The translations under genes were made by a program, and so were the position numbers. A stretch of 57,598 nt of DNA from Gammaproteobacteria bacterium (GTDB lineage: Bacteria > Pseudomonadota > Gammaproteobacteria > CAJXQU01). The notes beneath the pieces were generated by a model. It was not told the DNA's origin and ran no database searches. It worked only from the letters and a program-made list of their open reading frames with translations. This document shows, in pieces, positions 1-9,126 of this stretch. Numbering within the stretch: position 1 is the first letter of the stretch; every line of letters begins with the position of its first letter. The stretch covers positions 1 to 57,598 of the forward strand of contig JALSRM010000034.1 of the NCBI GenBank assembly GCA_026984775.1, given 5' to 3'.

Positions 1-171
1 CGTGATCGGAGGAGTGAAACCCGTGCTCGGACGATGATTGAAATCCGATCTGACAATGGCATACAGTGCAATCAGCAAGTAGATGACGGAAGCACTTGTG
101 ATCAGAACAAAGAACCATCCCACTCCAGATAGCCAGATCATTGTTTCATTCGACACGTTTGGGAATCCCAT
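1..171 (-). CDS. hpnI: HpnI-like glycosyltransferase, N-terminal fragment
   Basis: This is the first 57 codons of a gene that runs off the left edge of the window. The readable part has a hydrophobic segment at about residues 11-34 and ends in FNHRPSTGFTPPIT, which looks like the lead-in to the catalytic domain of membrane-anchored ceramide-glucosyltransferase-like enzymes (family 2 glycosyltransferases). HpnI is the hopanoid-pathway member and makes a bacteriohopanetetrol-linked sugar precursor at the inner membrane; its gene commonly neighbours hpnK. Here it is divergent from hpnK, 63 bases away. The identification rests mainly on this neighbourhood and on the short N-terminal match; the catalytic residues lie outside the window. 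Confidence 0.55.
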   Translation of the reverse strand, partial: MGFPNVSNETMIWLSGVGWFFVLITSASVIYLLIALYAIVRSDFNHRPSTGFTPPIT

Positions 172-234
172 TTGATTTGTCAACACGATAGACTAACATC
201 TACAATTTTTTTGTTATAGAGCAGATCGCCCACA

Positions 235-1131
235 ATGGACAGTAATCCTGCACATGGCAGGCAGCAGAACAAAAAAATCCTGATCGTAACAGCGGATGAC
301 TTTGGTCTTTCGGAATGGGTTAATGAGGCGGTTGAGACAGGGCATCGCCATGGAGTACTGACCAATACAAGTTTGATGGTAACGGCCCCCGCCGTCGAGG
401 ATGCAGTTCGGCGTGCGAAGAAACTACCCAACCTGGGAGTTGGATTACATCTGGTTTTGATGGATGGCCGTCCCGCTCTACAACCGGAACAGCTACCCGA
501 TCTGACTGATGACAAAGGTCGATTTCTGATCGAGCCTGTCAAGATTGGGGTACGTCTTTTTTTTGAAAAAAAAGTGAAGCAACAGGTCGAGGCAGAAATA
601 CGTGCCCAGATAGAACTTTTTCTGGATACTGGCCTGCCTCTCAGTCATGTTGACGGGCATCATCACTTTCACCAGCATCCTACAGTCATCGGCCTGCTCG
701 CGGAAATGGCCCCTGAATATGGTATCCGTACGGTCAGGTTACCGCAGGAACACTGGAGATATTCCTGGCATGCACAGCGGGATAAGCTTGTTCAACGTTT
801 GTTCGCCTGGCTGCTTTCCGTGCCACGGTTTACGGGGATGAGGCAACGTTTGTCGCGAAAAGGAATCAGAACGAATGATTTCATATTTGGTTTGCACGAA
901 AGTGGTCATATGACCCCCGAGCGAGTAAATCGATTTGTGTCGAACCTCCCTCCAGGTATAAGCGAATTGTATTGTCACCCTGCGACATCACCCTGGCAGG
1001 GTGACGATTCGCTGCCTGATGATTATGAATGTGTCGAAGAGTTCAGAGCGATCTCTGATCCTGATCTGAAACATTTGTTGCAGGAGCAAGGGGTAAGACT
1101 CACAAATTTCAATACTCTGAATCTCTCCTGA
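235..1131 (+). CDS. hpnK: HpnK, hopanoid-associated YdjC-family deacetylase
   Basis: 298 residues, the usual length for HpnK. The protein opens with ILIVTADDFGLSEWVNEAV (from about residue 15), the metal-binding DDFG signature of YdjC/ChbG-type carbohydrate deacetylases, and carries the second metal-site segment SHVDGHHHFHQHP near residue 136. Family knowledge: HpnK removes the N-acetyl group from the sugar on the hopanoid side chain after HpnI acts, during composite hopanoid synthesis. No signal peptide is seen, so it should act at the cytosolic face. It is transcribed away from the hpnI start. The ATG at 235 has only a weak ribosome binding site, but no better start precedes the conserved core. 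Confidence 0.82.
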   Translation: MDSNPAHGRQQNKKILIVTADDFGLSEWVNEAVETGHRHGVLTNTSLMVTAPAVEDAVRRAKKLPNLGVGLHLVLMDGRPALQPEQLPDLTDDKGRFLIEPVKIGVRLFFEKKVKQQVEAEIRAQIELFLDTGLPLSHVDGHHHFHQHPTVIGLLAEMAPEYGIRTVRLPQEHWRYSWHAQRDKLVQRLFAWLLSVPRFTGMRQRLSRKGIRTNDFIFGLHESGHMTPERVNRFVSNLPPGISELYCHPATSPWQGDDSLPDDYECVEEFRAISDPDLKHLLQEQGVRLTNFNTLNLS

Positions 1132-1210
1132 AGCTTGATATTGATCATGAACTTTTTAAATTTCAATCTATCCATATAGCCGGTAGAACAAAAACAACGT
1201 ACGGGTACTT

Positions 1211-2182
1211 ATGCCTCATCATCAGATAAAATTACTTGAAACACAGGTCCGGAAACAAATTATCGGGCAGGATAAACTGATTAACCGTCTGCTGATTGCC
1301 TTGCTGGCAGATGGCCATCTTCTGGTGGAAGGAGCACCAGGATTGGCAAAAACGCGCGCCGTCAAGGTATTGGGCGAGTGTATCGATGGCAGTTTCCACC
1401 GCGTGCAGTTCACGCCTGATCTGTTACCGGCCGATTTGACCGGTACCGAGATCTTCCGGCCCCAGGAAGGACGCTTCGAATTTCAGCCAGGGCCGCTTTT
1501 TCACAATTTAGTCCTGGCCGACGAAATCAACCGTGCACCGGCCAAAGTCCAGTCCGCTTTGCTTGAAGCGATGGCCGAGCGTCAGATCACAGTAGGTAAA
1601 CAGACCTACGATCTGCCCAAACTGTTTATGGTCATGGCGACCCAGAACCCTATCGAACAGGAAGGAACGTATCCTTTGCCGGAGGCCCAGCTTGATCGTT
1701 TCCTCATGCATGTCACGGTGGATTACCCTTCCAGCGAAGATGAGCAGGAAATACTGCGACTGGCAAGAAAAGAAGCCAGTGAAGAGGCAGACGGGAGAGA
1801 GGATCTGACTCGTCAGAATGTGATCAGTCAGCAGACTATTTTCGATGCACGCAAGGAAGTACTCGCTATCCATATGGCAGACAATATTGAGCAATATCTC
1901 TTACAACTCATCTTGGCGACCCGACAGCCCGAAGGATACGGGAAGGATCTGAAACGCTGGTTGCAATGGGGTGCCAGTCCTCGGGCCAGCATAAGTCTCG
2001 ATCGCTGTGCCCGAGCCCATGCCTGGCTTGATGGTAAGGACTATGTTGGCCCGGAAGATGTACAGGCGGTAGTTGCTGATGTCCTTCGCCATCGTATTAT
2101 CTTGGATTATGAGGCAGAGGCAGAAGGTATGGATGCCAATGCCGTAATCGAAGCGCTGGTAACCCGCATCGCCGTACCCTGA
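1211..2182 (+). CDS. MoxR-family AAA+ ATPase
   Basis: 323 residues. Walker A is GAPGLAKT at 41-48, Walker B is VLADEINRA at about 101-109, and sensor 1 is MATQNP at 142-147, all typical of the MoxR (AAA_3 plus lid) family. These ATPases act as chaperones that load cofactors or assemble complexes together with VWA-domain proteins. It opens a six-gene run (MoxR, DUF58, DUF4381, two VWA proteins, BatD) in which the genes overlap or lie 3 bases apart, so it is very probably the ATPase of that membrane system. The substrate of the system is not shown by the sequence. Confidence 0.9.
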   Translation: MPHHQIKLLETQVRKQIIGQDKLINRLLIALLADGHLLVEGAPGLAKTRAVKVLGECIDGSFHRVQFTPDLLPADLTGTEIFRPQEGRFEFQPGPLFHNLVLADEINRAPAKVQSALLEAMAERQITVGKQTYDLPKLFMVMATQNPIEQEGTYPLPEAQLDRFLMHVTVDYPSSEDEQEILRLARKEASEEADGREDLTRQNVISQQTIFDARKEVLAIHMADNIEQYLLQLILATRQPEGYGKDLKRWLQWGASPRASISLDRCARAHAWLDGKDYVGPEDVQAVVADVLRHRIILDYEAEAEGMDANAVIEALVTRIAVP

Positions 2183-2185
2183 TCC

Positions 2186-3085
2186 ATGGCTTCACCGGCT
2201 CAAGTCACTGTTTCTGAACTGATCGCACTCAATAGTGGGGTCAAAGCGCTTCGCAAGCGTCCACAAAGTCCTAAAGCTGTCCAGAGTGGCGGTTATACTT
2301 CAGTTCTCAAGGGCCGGGGGATGGAGTTCGATGAGTCACGCATCTACCAGCCGGGTGATGAAATCCGTAATATGGACTGGCGTGTGACTGCGAGGACAGG
2401 GAAACCTCATACCAAACTGTTTCGTGAAGAACGTGAACGACCGATCTTTGTCTGGGTTGACTACCGTGCCCCCATGTTTTTTGCAACTCGTGGTGTATTC
2501 AAGTCGGTTTTTGTAGCCAGGGTTGCAGCCCTGATTGCCTGGAATGCCATCAGTCAGGGTGATCGGATCGGTGGTATGATTTTTTCTGAAGAGAATCATC
2601 ATGAACTAAAACCCGCGCAGGGCAAGCCTGCTGTACTGAAACTCATCAACCATCTCGTGCATCATCCGGGCTGGGGACAGCAATCCGGGGAAGTTGGGGG
2701 ACAGCCCGATCTAGTATCGGCAGTCAGGCGGCTCAGTAAGCTCGTACGTCCTGGCAGTCTTATCTATATGCTGAGTGACTTTCGCGGTCTGGAGCAGGCG
2801 GAAACAGAGATGGCAAGGCTGACCAGGCATTGCGAGATCATCATGCTTCCGATCCACGACCCCCTGGAAGAAGCGTTGCCGCCTGATAGGATCCTGCACT
2901 TCATAAACCATGATCAAGAGTTGCTGATCGATACACATAACCATCAGCTACTGGAAAAATACCAGAAACGGTTTCAGCAAAGGATTGGTTTCATCGAACA
3001 GATGGGAAGACGATTTAGGATGCCGGTTATTCCCTGTATGACAACTGACGATCCAATCCGGAAATTGAGCAATAATGCCCACTGA
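2186..3085 (+). CDS. DUF58 domain protein
   Basis: 299 residues. The conserved DUF58 core RIYQPGDEIRNMDWRVTAR lies at about 52-70, followed by a C-terminal half with a degenerate VWA-like fold. No membrane segment or signal is evident, so it is probably cytosolic. DUF58 proteins are almost always encoded directly after a MoxR ATPase and are thought to bridge it to the membrane-bound VWA proteins. It starts 3 bases after the moxR stop and overlaps the next gene by 11 bases, which supports one translationally coupled operon. No enzymatic activity is known for the family. Confidence 0.88.
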   Translation: MASPAQVTVSELIALNSGVKALRKRPQSPKAVQSGGYTSVLKGRGMEFDESRIYQPGDEIRNMDWRVTARTGKPHTKLFREERERPIFVWVDYRAPMFFATRGVFKSVFVARVAALIAWNAISQGDRIGGMIFSEENHHELKPAQGKPAVLKLINHLVHHPGWGQQSGEVGGQPDLVSAVRRLSKLVRPGSLIYMLSDFRGLEQAETEMARLTRHCEIIMLPIHDPLEEALPPDRILHFINHDQELLIDTHNHQLLEKYQKRFQQRIGFIEQMGRRFRMPVIPCMTTDDPIRKLSNNAH

Positions 3086-3545
3086 ACACCTCGATCTTCG
3101 CGATATTCACCTGCCAGAGCCGGTATCCTGGTGGCCGCCGGCCATTGGTTATTGGATGCTTCTGTTGCTGTTCGTTTTCTTGGTATTACTTGCTATGGGG
3201 TTGCGGAAACGTTGGCTGGCAAGAGAACGTTCAGCCAAAATACAAGCACTCAAGGAACTGGAGCAAATCCGGCAGGAATATCAGCAATCAGGGAACAAAC
3301 GAAAACTGATCGAAGAACTCTCGGCGCTCTTGCGCCGGGTCAGTATCAGTCTTTATCCGCGCAGTGAAACAGCATCTCTGACCGGTGATGAGTGGCTCAA
3401 GTTTCTCGACAAAAACAGCCAGGACAAGGGCTTTACGCAAGGTCCCGGGCGGGTATTGGTCACGGCACCCTATCAAAAAGAAGCGAAAGTGGATGCAGAG
3501 GCGTTGATCGATCTCTGCAGGGATTGGATCAAGGCCCTGCCATGA
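3075..3545 (+). CDS. DUF4381 membrane protein
   Basis: 156 residues. A proline/tryptophan-rich start (LPEPVSWWPPAIGYW) leads into one transmembrane helix at about 24-43, followed by a basic stretch and a soluble cytoplasmic domain with a helical, charged composition. This matches the DUF4381 proteins found between DUF58 and BatA in gammaproteobacterial MoxR operons. It overlaps the DUF58 gene at its 5' end and the BatA-like gene by an ATGA-type overlap at its 3' end. The role is unknown; a linker between cytosolic MoxR/DUF58 and the membrane VWA proteins is an inference. Confidence 0.8.
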   Translation: MPTEHLDLRDIHLPEPVSWWPPAIGYWMLLLLFVFLVLLAMGLRKRWLARERSAKIQALKELEQIRQEYQQSGNKRKLIEELSALLRRVSISLYPRSETASLTGDEWLKFLDKNSQDKGFTQGPGRVLVTAPYQKEAKVDAEALIDLCRDWIKALP

Positions 3546-4522
3546 TCGAGTTTCAGTGGCCCTGGTTGTTTTTGCTGTTACCGCTGCCGTGGTTTGTCAG
3601 GCGACTTCTGCCACCAGTGGAAAGTGGTCGTAGTGCTGCACTTCGGGTGCCTTTACTTGATGATTTGCGATCGCTGGGAGCCCGGGCGAATCGACCGGAG
3701 ACGAACAGATTCAGATTCTGGCTGGCGCTGTTTGCCTGGTTTCTGTTGATTGTGGCTACAGCACGTCCACAATGGATCGGCGATACGGTTGAGATTCCGG
3801 CCAGTGGTCGCGATCTGATGCTTGCAGTGGATCTTTCCTTGAGCATGGAGCAGGAAGATTTTGAAATGAACGGCGGCATTATCAATCGTCTGGAAGCGAG
3901 CAAGGCAGTGGTCGGAGATTTTATCGAACGACGTGTTGGTGATCGGATAGGATTGATTCTTTTCGGGGAACGGGCCTACCTCCAGGCCCCACTGACTTTC
4001 GATCGGAAAACGGTACGTACCTTATTAGAAGAGTCTGCGTTGGGGCTGGCCGGAAAATCAACGGCCATTGGTGATGCCATCGGTCTGGCAGTGAAGCGTC
4101 TTCGAAAGGCGAAGGCAAAAAACAAAGACATCAAAAAAGTCCTAATCCTGGTGACCGACGGCGCCAACACTGCGGGTGCCATTGCACCTCTTGATGCGGC
4201 TGATTTGGCAGCACATGAGGGGTTGAAGATCTATACCATTGGCATCGGTGCCGACGAGATGCTGGTACGCAGCCTGTTCGGTGTCCAGCGGATCAACCCT
4301 TCTCGCGATCTGGATGAGAAGACGCTCAGAGCGATCGCGGAAAAAACCGGGGGGCGTTACTTCAGGGCGAGGGATACCCAGGAACTGGAAAAGATCTATG
4401 CACTCTTGGATAAACTGGAACCGGTGGAACATGATCCTCAACACTATCGACCACAAAAAGCACTGTTTTACTGGCCAGGAGGTCTGGCCCTGTTACTGGC
4501 ACTGATCGTATGCTTGATTTGA
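3542..4522 (+). CDS. BatA-like VWA-domain membrane protein
   Basis: 326 residues from the ATG that overlaps the preceding stop (ATGA); longer in-frame upstream sequence is out-of-frame DUF4381 coding and is not used. Two N-terminal membrane helices (about 3-18 and 58-73) are followed by a von Willebrand A domain with an intact metal-ion adhesion site, DLSLS at 97-101, and a C-terminal membrane helix at about 305-322. This is the BatA architecture of aerotolerance (Bat) operons. The VWA domain should sit between the membrane helices on one face of the inner membrane and bind a protein partner through the metal ion. Confidence 0.86.
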   Translation: MIEFQWPWLFLLLPLPWFVRRLLPPVESGRSAALRVPLLDDLRSLGARANRPETNRFRFWLALFAWFLLIVATARPQWIGDTVEIPASGRDLMLAVDLSLSMEQEDFEMNGGIINRLEASKAVVGDFIERRVGDRIGLILFGERAYLQAPLTFDRKTVRTLLEESALGLAGKSTAIGDAIGLAVKRLRKAKAKNKDIKKVLILVTDGANTAGAIAPLDAADLAAHEGLKIYTIGIGADEMLVRSLFGVQRINPSRDLDEKTLRAIAEKTGGRYFRARDTQELEKIYALLDKLEPVEHDPQHYRPQKALFYWPGGLALLLALIVCLI

Positions 4523-6333
4523 TCCATCCAGATTTTCATTTTGTACGCCCCCTGTGGTTTTTGGCCCTGATACCGCTCGCCTGGGTAATCTGGCGTATGG
4601 GCAGAAGAGCGGTTGAGGAGGGTGGTTGGGCAGGTGTCATCGACAAGGCATTAGTGCCCTATGTGCTGGTCAGTGGCGAAGACCGCAGTGACCACTGGCC
4701 GAGGATCCTTATTGGTCTGCTTGGTGTTTTTGCCATCATCGCCCTTGCGGGACCGGTCTGGGAAAAACTTCCACAACCCGTCTATCACAGTCAGTCAGCC
4801 TTAGTCATCGCACTGGATCTTTCACGCTCGATGGATGCGACCGATCTCAAGCCCAGCCGACTGGCCAGGGCACGCTATAAGGTTGCCGATCTGCTGAAAA
4901 AGCGAAAAGAGGGACAAACGTCATTATTGGTTTTTGCTGCCGATGCCTATACGGTAACGCCACTGACAGACGATACCAACACGATCTTGTCTCAGCTCAA
5001 TGCGCTATCGACAGACTTGATGCCTCGGCAGGGCAGCCGTGCCGATCGAGCGATGAAGAAGGCTGGTGAACTGCTGAAACAGGCTGGTGTCCTGCGAGGT
5101 GATATTCTCCTGATCACGGACGGTGTGGATGCAGACAGAGATGGGGTCGCAGCAGCGGAAATGAAAAAGAAAGGCTATCGTGTCTTTGTGCTGGGTATCG
5201 GTACAGAAGAAGGCGCACCGATCCCGGAAATGGGCGGCGGATATTTTACAGACGCTTCGGGCACTATTGTTCTGCCCAAGCTCAATGAGAACGCACTGGA
5301 GGGTGTGGCCAAGGCTGGGGGTGGAAGCTATCAGCGCTACACCTTTGATGATCGGGATGTGGAACATCTCTCGATCCAGTTTGATCGTAAGCCGCTCAAG
5401 AGCGAAATGGTTGAAACCGAATTGCAGTTCGATATTTGGCGTGAGACAGGTCCTTGGTTGCTTCTGTTCATTCTCCCGTTTGCAGCATATATTTTCCGAC
5501 AGGGTTATCTGGTGATCGTCATCTTCTGCGCCAGTGGAATCACAGCTTGGTCTCCACAGACAGAAGCTGCTGATCTTTGGTTGCGTCATGATCAGAAGGC
5601 ACAACGTCTCTTCGAAGAAGGTGAGCATGAGAAAGCGGCCCGGTTGTTTGAAGATCCGCGATGGAAAGGGAGCGCACAGTACAGGGCGGGAGACTATGAA
5701 GCCGCACTGAAGAGTTGGGAAAGCCTGGACGATGCTGAAGCTTTGTACAACAAAGGCAATGCGCTGGCCAAAATGGGCAAACTGGAGGAAGCACTCGAAA
5801 AGTACAAAGAGGCATTGCAGAAATCACCGGAATTTGAAGACGCCCAGTATAATTACGACCAAGTGAAAAAGGCTTTGGAAGAGCAAAAGCAACAGCAAAA
5901 AGAAAACAAAAAACAGCAGGATGATCAGCAAAATAAATCCGAACAGGGAGGTGGTGGAGAAGATAAGAAAGGCGAACGTTCACGGGCCAGTGACAGTAAA
6001 CAGAACGACCAGCAGCAATTGGAAAAGAACGAAAAAGATCAGCAACAGTCCGAACAGAAAGGTGAAGAAGGTGAGAAAGGAAAAGATCAGGCTGCAGGTA
6101 AGGAACAGGGTGAACAGAAGGGGAATTCAAGGCAAGAGGAGCAACAGGAGAGCCAATTGAATCAGGGACGATCTGACGCTTCCAGTGAGGAAGAACAGCA
6201 GGCCGTTGAGGCGGCCCTGCGCGCCATCCCGGATGATCCGGGTGGTCTGTTACGCCGCAAGTTCAAATACCAGTATCGTCAACAGGTGGAACAATCACCG
6301 GAAGATGAGGAAAGTAAGGGGCAACAGTGGTGA
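4510..6333 (+). CDS. BatB/BatC-like fusion: VWA domain, TPR and Gln/Lys-rich tail
   Basis: 607 residues. Membrane helices at about 14-28 and 65-81 precede a VWA domain with intact DLSRS metal site (103-107); further hydrophobic segments lie at about 313-345. A tetratricopeptide unit (about 407-447, with YNKGNALAKMGKLEEALEKY) follows, then about 100 residues very rich in Gln, Lys, Glu and Asp (roughly 457-553), before a short conserved C-terminus. In Bacteroides-type operons the VWA (BatB) and TPR (BatC) parts are separate genes; here they are one protein. It overlaps the upstream BatA gene by 13 bases and the downstream BatD gene by 7. Confidence 0.86.
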   Translation: MLDLIHPDFHFVRPLWFLALIPLAWVIWRMGRRAVEEGGWAGVIDKALVPYVLVSGEDRSDHWPRILIGLLGVFAIIALAGPVWEKLPQPVYHSQSALVIALDLSRSMDATDLKPSRLARARYKVADLLKKRKEGQTSLLVFAADAYTVTPLTDDTNTILSQLNALSTDLMPRQGSRADRAMKKAGELLKQAGVLRGDILLITDGVDADRDGVAAAEMKKKGYRVFVLGIGTEEGAPIPEMGGGYFTDASGTIVLPKLNENALEGVAKAGGGSYQRYTFDDRDVEHLSIQFDRKPLKSEMVETELQFDIWRETGPWLLLFILPFAAYIFRQGYLVIVIFCASGITAWSPQTEAADLWLRHDQKAQRLFEEGEHEKAARLFEDPRWKGSAQYRAGDYEAALKSWESLDDAEALYNKGNALAKMGKLEEALEKYKEALQKSPEFEDAQYNYDQVKKALEEQKQQQKENKKQQDDQQNKSEQGGGGEDKKGERSRASDSKQNDQQQLEKNEKDQQQSEQKGEEGEKGKDQAAGKEQGEQKGNSRQEEQQESQLNQGRSDASSEEEQQAVEAALRAIPDDPGGLLRRKFKYQYRQQVEQSPEDEESKGQQW

Positions 6334-8042
6334 GGCTGATTAAAATCTTTTTGTATTTTCTTGTTCTGCTCGGATTAGCAGGAGTTGTGCACGCAGCGAC
6401 AATTAAGGTAACTCTTGATCGGGATGTGGTTTCTCTCAATGATTCCTTTACCATCGTTTTTCAGGCCACCGGGTCTGTTGATGATACCCCCGATTTCTCG
6501 CCACTCGACAAAGACTTTGAAATTCTCTCGAAACAGCAACGTAGCAACCTTACTATCATCAATGGCAAGAGCACCAGCAGTACCGAATGGCTGGTGGAAG
6601 TCATGGCGAAACGGGTTGGTGTGCTGACTATTCCTGCCATCTCATTCGGTAACGATCAAAGCCAACCTATCCAAATCACGGTGAAGCATGCTGTGGCGGG
6701 GCCCTCATCTGCACAGCCAGACGATGATATTTTCATTGAGGTGGAGGCCTCACCAACCAACAACTGGGTACAGGCACAGATTATCTATACCATTCGGCTG
6801 TTCCGTTCGGTCAATACCTTCAATTCCAGTCTTTCCGAGCCACGTATTTCGGGTGGCAAATTTATTGTTGAGAAACTGGAAGACCGACAGTTCGAGACCT
6901 CGAGAGGCGGTCGGCGATACATGGTCCTCCAAAGGCGTTATGCGATTTTTCCGCAGGCAAGCGGTAAATTTACCATTGAGCCTATCGTGTTCACCGGGTT
7001 GGTGAGTCGTCGCTCACGGCATCTGTTTGATCCTTTCGGACGTAACAGCAGTACAATCCGCAGGTTTTCACGTCCGATCAATCTTGAGATCAAACCCATT
7101 CCCCCAGACTATGGGGGCAGGACCTGGTTACCGGCGAAAAATCTCCAGATCAGTGAAAAGTGGTTGCGGAATGATTTGGAGCTGGTGGCAGGTGAGCCAG
7201 TAACCCGCGTGATCTCGATCAAAGCAGATGGTCTGACCGGTGAACAACTTCCGGAGATTGGTGTACAGGATCTCAAGGATTTCAAAATTTATCCTGATCA
7301 ACCGGAGATTCATAACCAGTCCGGACAGGATGGCCTACTTGGTGTACGTCAGGAAAAGAGTGCCGTTATCCCGCTCAAACCAGGCAAATATGTTCTACCC
7401 GCACTCAAGGTAACCTGGTGGAATATTCAAACCAATAAGGAGGAAGTTGCGGTTCTGCCAGAGCGTGTGATCGATGTTCTGCCGGGAGCCACCGGCAACC
7501 AGGCGACCCAGTCCGCCCCCTCGGAAACCAAACCTAACGACGAGGTAACCACTGAATCTTCTGACCCTGTTGGATTGCCTGAAAGAACAGCCGCAGGCTA
7601 CTGGCCTTGGATTTCTCTGGTATTGGCTCTGGGCTGGCTGACAACGGTACTTTTCTGGTGGCGATCTCAATCCGGGAAAAACGAACAGACTGTAACTGAA
7701 ACTAGAAAAGGAGCCGAGCTTAATGAACGTGCCACATTACATCAGCTAAGAGAGGCTGTGCGAAAGAATGATCCCCGATCCATCCAATCAGCCATGCTCG
7801 CATGGGCTCAATCGGTTTGGAAGGATGATCCACCGGCAAGTCTGGCTGCGATTGGAGAACGTTGTGGACAGCCAATGGCGGATGAACTGGCACGACTCAA
7901 CAGATACCTTTATGCGGATCCCGATCAAAAGTGGGATGGTGAGCGGCTTTTGTTGGCCGTGGAGAACTTTGACAGTAAAACCCTACTGCATGAAAGAGGT
8001 GCTTGCAACACGGGACTTGAGCCCTTGTATCCTATTGGATAA
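6327..8042 (+). CDS. BatD-like Ig-repeat membrane protein
   Basis: 571 residues from a GTG start (6327 or the adjacent GTG at 6330), overlapping the upstream stop. A signal peptide or anchor spans about residues 1-24, then a long beta-rich periplasmic region begins with TIKVTLDRDVVSLNDSFTIV, the usual start of BatD 'oxygen tolerance' domains. A transmembrane helix at about 421-445 (GYWPWISLVLALGWLTTVL) leaves a cytosolic C-terminal domain of about 120 residues. It ends the MoxR/Bat operon. The family role is inferred as the periplasmic arm of the VWA complex. Confidence 0.85.
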   Translation: MVRLIKIFLYFLVLLGLAGVVHAATIKVTLDRDVVSLNDSFTIVFQATGSVDDTPDFSPLDKDFEILSKQQRSNLTIINGKSTSSTEWLVEVMAKRVGVLTIPAISFGNDQSQPIQITVKHAVAGPSSAQPDDDIFIEVEASPTNNWVQAQIIYTIRLFRSVNTFNSSLSEPRISGGKFIVEKLEDRQFETSRGGRRYMVLQRRYAIFPQASGKFTIEPIVFTGLVSRRSRHLFDPFGRNSSTIRRFSRPINLEIKPIPPDYGGRTWLPAKNLQISEKWLRNDLELVAGEPVTRVISIKADGLTGEQLPEIGVQDLKDFKIYPDQPEIHNQSGQDGLLGVRQEKSAVIPLKPGKYVLPALKVTWWNIQTNKEEVAVLPERVIDVLPGATGNQATQSAPSETKPNDEVTTESSDPVGLPERTAAGYWPWISLVLALGWLTTVLFWWRSQSGKNEQTVTETRKGAELNERATLHQLREAVRKNDPRSIQSAMLAWAQSVWKDDPPASLAAIGERCGQPMADELARLNRYLYADPDQKWDGERLLLAVENFDSKTLLHERGACNTGLEPLYPIG

Positions 8043-8094
8043 CTGCCCCTGACCGTGGTCGATGAAACAGCCAATCTGTGCTAGATTTTAACTT

Positions 8095-8280
8095 ATGAAA
8101 TACAGAATATTTTTCATTGCAGCAGCAGGTACAGTGTTGGCAGCTTGTCAGTCGGTTCCTCCGGCCAATCAGCCGGAAGCCAGCGAAAGTGAAGTGTGTA
8201 TCGGTGATCCCGTGGTCGTCGATAATCCGAACGAGCCCATCGACTTGGAAGCGATGGCGAAGCAGGTGGAGTGTCCCTGA
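8095..8280 (+). CDS. small predicted lipoprotein
   Basis: 61 residues. The start is a lipoprotein signal peptide with lipobox LAAC at 15-18, so Cys18 should be lipidated by Lgt and the mature form is only about 44 residues. The mature part is acidic, with two further cysteines (in EVCIGDP and the terminal VECP) that could form a disulfide. It lies 52 bases after BatD in the same direction, so it may be a late member of that operon or have its own promoter. No family is recognised. Confidence 0.6.
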   Translation: MKYRIFFIAAAGTVLAACQSVPPANQPEASESEVCIGDPVVVDNPNEPIDLEAMAKQVECP

Positions 8281-8349
8281 TCTGACCAAAGATTTCCTTG
8301 ACAGGTTGCGCTTGAAAGGCGCTTCCTGACCTTCTGTGATCGCGTCCCA

Positions 8350-9126
8350 TCAAATATCACGGCATGTGGGAGAGCGTTCGGATACCAGCCTGCAGTTGTC
8401 ACATTTGAAGGCGATACGGTCTTCGATCGTGGACCCCGCGATGAACCAGCCCTTGCCACAACCCGGGCACATGCGGGCCAGATCCTGTTTTGTACTCCAT
8501 TCTCTGTTGTTCAACAGAAAATAAAAGGTGGGTGTCCCTGTCCGTTCTTCGATACGGGTGCAGATCCTGCGTCCTAGCCGTGAGAGTGTTGATTCGGCAT
8601 GCTGCAATTGCCGTAAGGCGAATTTCTCACCCACGGTGCTGCTGATCCAGAGTCCGTAGAGACGTTTGAAGTTGTATTCCCAGTTTCGAATGTCGTCGTA
8701 AGATTCCCGCCGCTCGTCGCTGAGCGGGAGGTGATAGAGAGGGACAGGCTTGTAAGTCTCACCACAGATAAGGGGTGAGAATTGGCCATAACACAAAATC
8801 AAACTGTTTGGGGCTTTGGTGAGAGAATAGCCTTCCTCCTGGGGATCCTGCCCAATGGCTTCGATTTTCAGAGGGGCTCCGGTCTGTTCTTCGAGTTTCT
8901 GCCGCATTTGCTCGACATATTTCACGGGGCAGGGCTTGAGCAGTGCGTCCGGTTCCGGACAGGTGACATGAACGGCCAAGATCTTTTCCCGGAGGATGAA
9001 AATCGGATCTTCATTGGCGATCTGGGTGGTACCATGCAGACAGACCAGATAAGACCACAAGGTATGTTCGATCGTATCGGTATAACCGGATCGGGAAAGA
9101 TCGATCTCAATCCGAAACACCTTCAT
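8350..9126 (-). CDS. DUF2310 zinc-ribbon protein
   Basis: 258 residues. The C-terminal 40 residues hold a zinc ribbon with CPGC (220-223) and CDNC (242-245); the N-terminal 200 residues match the DUF2310 proteins annotated as Zn-ribbon, possibly nucleic-acid binding. It overlaps the gpsA stop by 4 bases and so ends the rhodanese-secB-gpsA transcription unit. No signal peptide is seen. The biochemical role is unknown; nucleic-acid binding is only a family-level suggestion from the ribbon. Confidence 0.78.
   Translation of the reverse strand: MKVFRIEIDLSRSGYTDTIEHTLWSYLVCLHGTTQIANEDPIFILREKILAVHVTCPEPDALLKPCPVKYVEQMRQKLEEQTGAPLKIEAIGQDPQEEGYSLTKAPNSLILCYGQFSPLICGETYKPVPLYHLPLSDERRESYDDIRNWEYNFKRLYGLWISSTVGEKFALRQLQHAESTLSRLGRRICTRIEERTGTPTFYFLLNNREWSTKQDLARMCPGCGKGWFIAGSTIEDRIAFKCDNCRLVSERSPTCRDI

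Noticed and set aside
3392-3541. 50-residue extension of the BatA-like protein
   Set aside because: It is out-of-frame DUF4381 coding; the ATGA-overlap start is normal for this operon.
5005-5628. 207-residue open frame on the minus strand across the BatB/BatC gene
   Set aside because: Antisense to a VWA/TPR gene whose domains are clear; no conserved feature in this frame.
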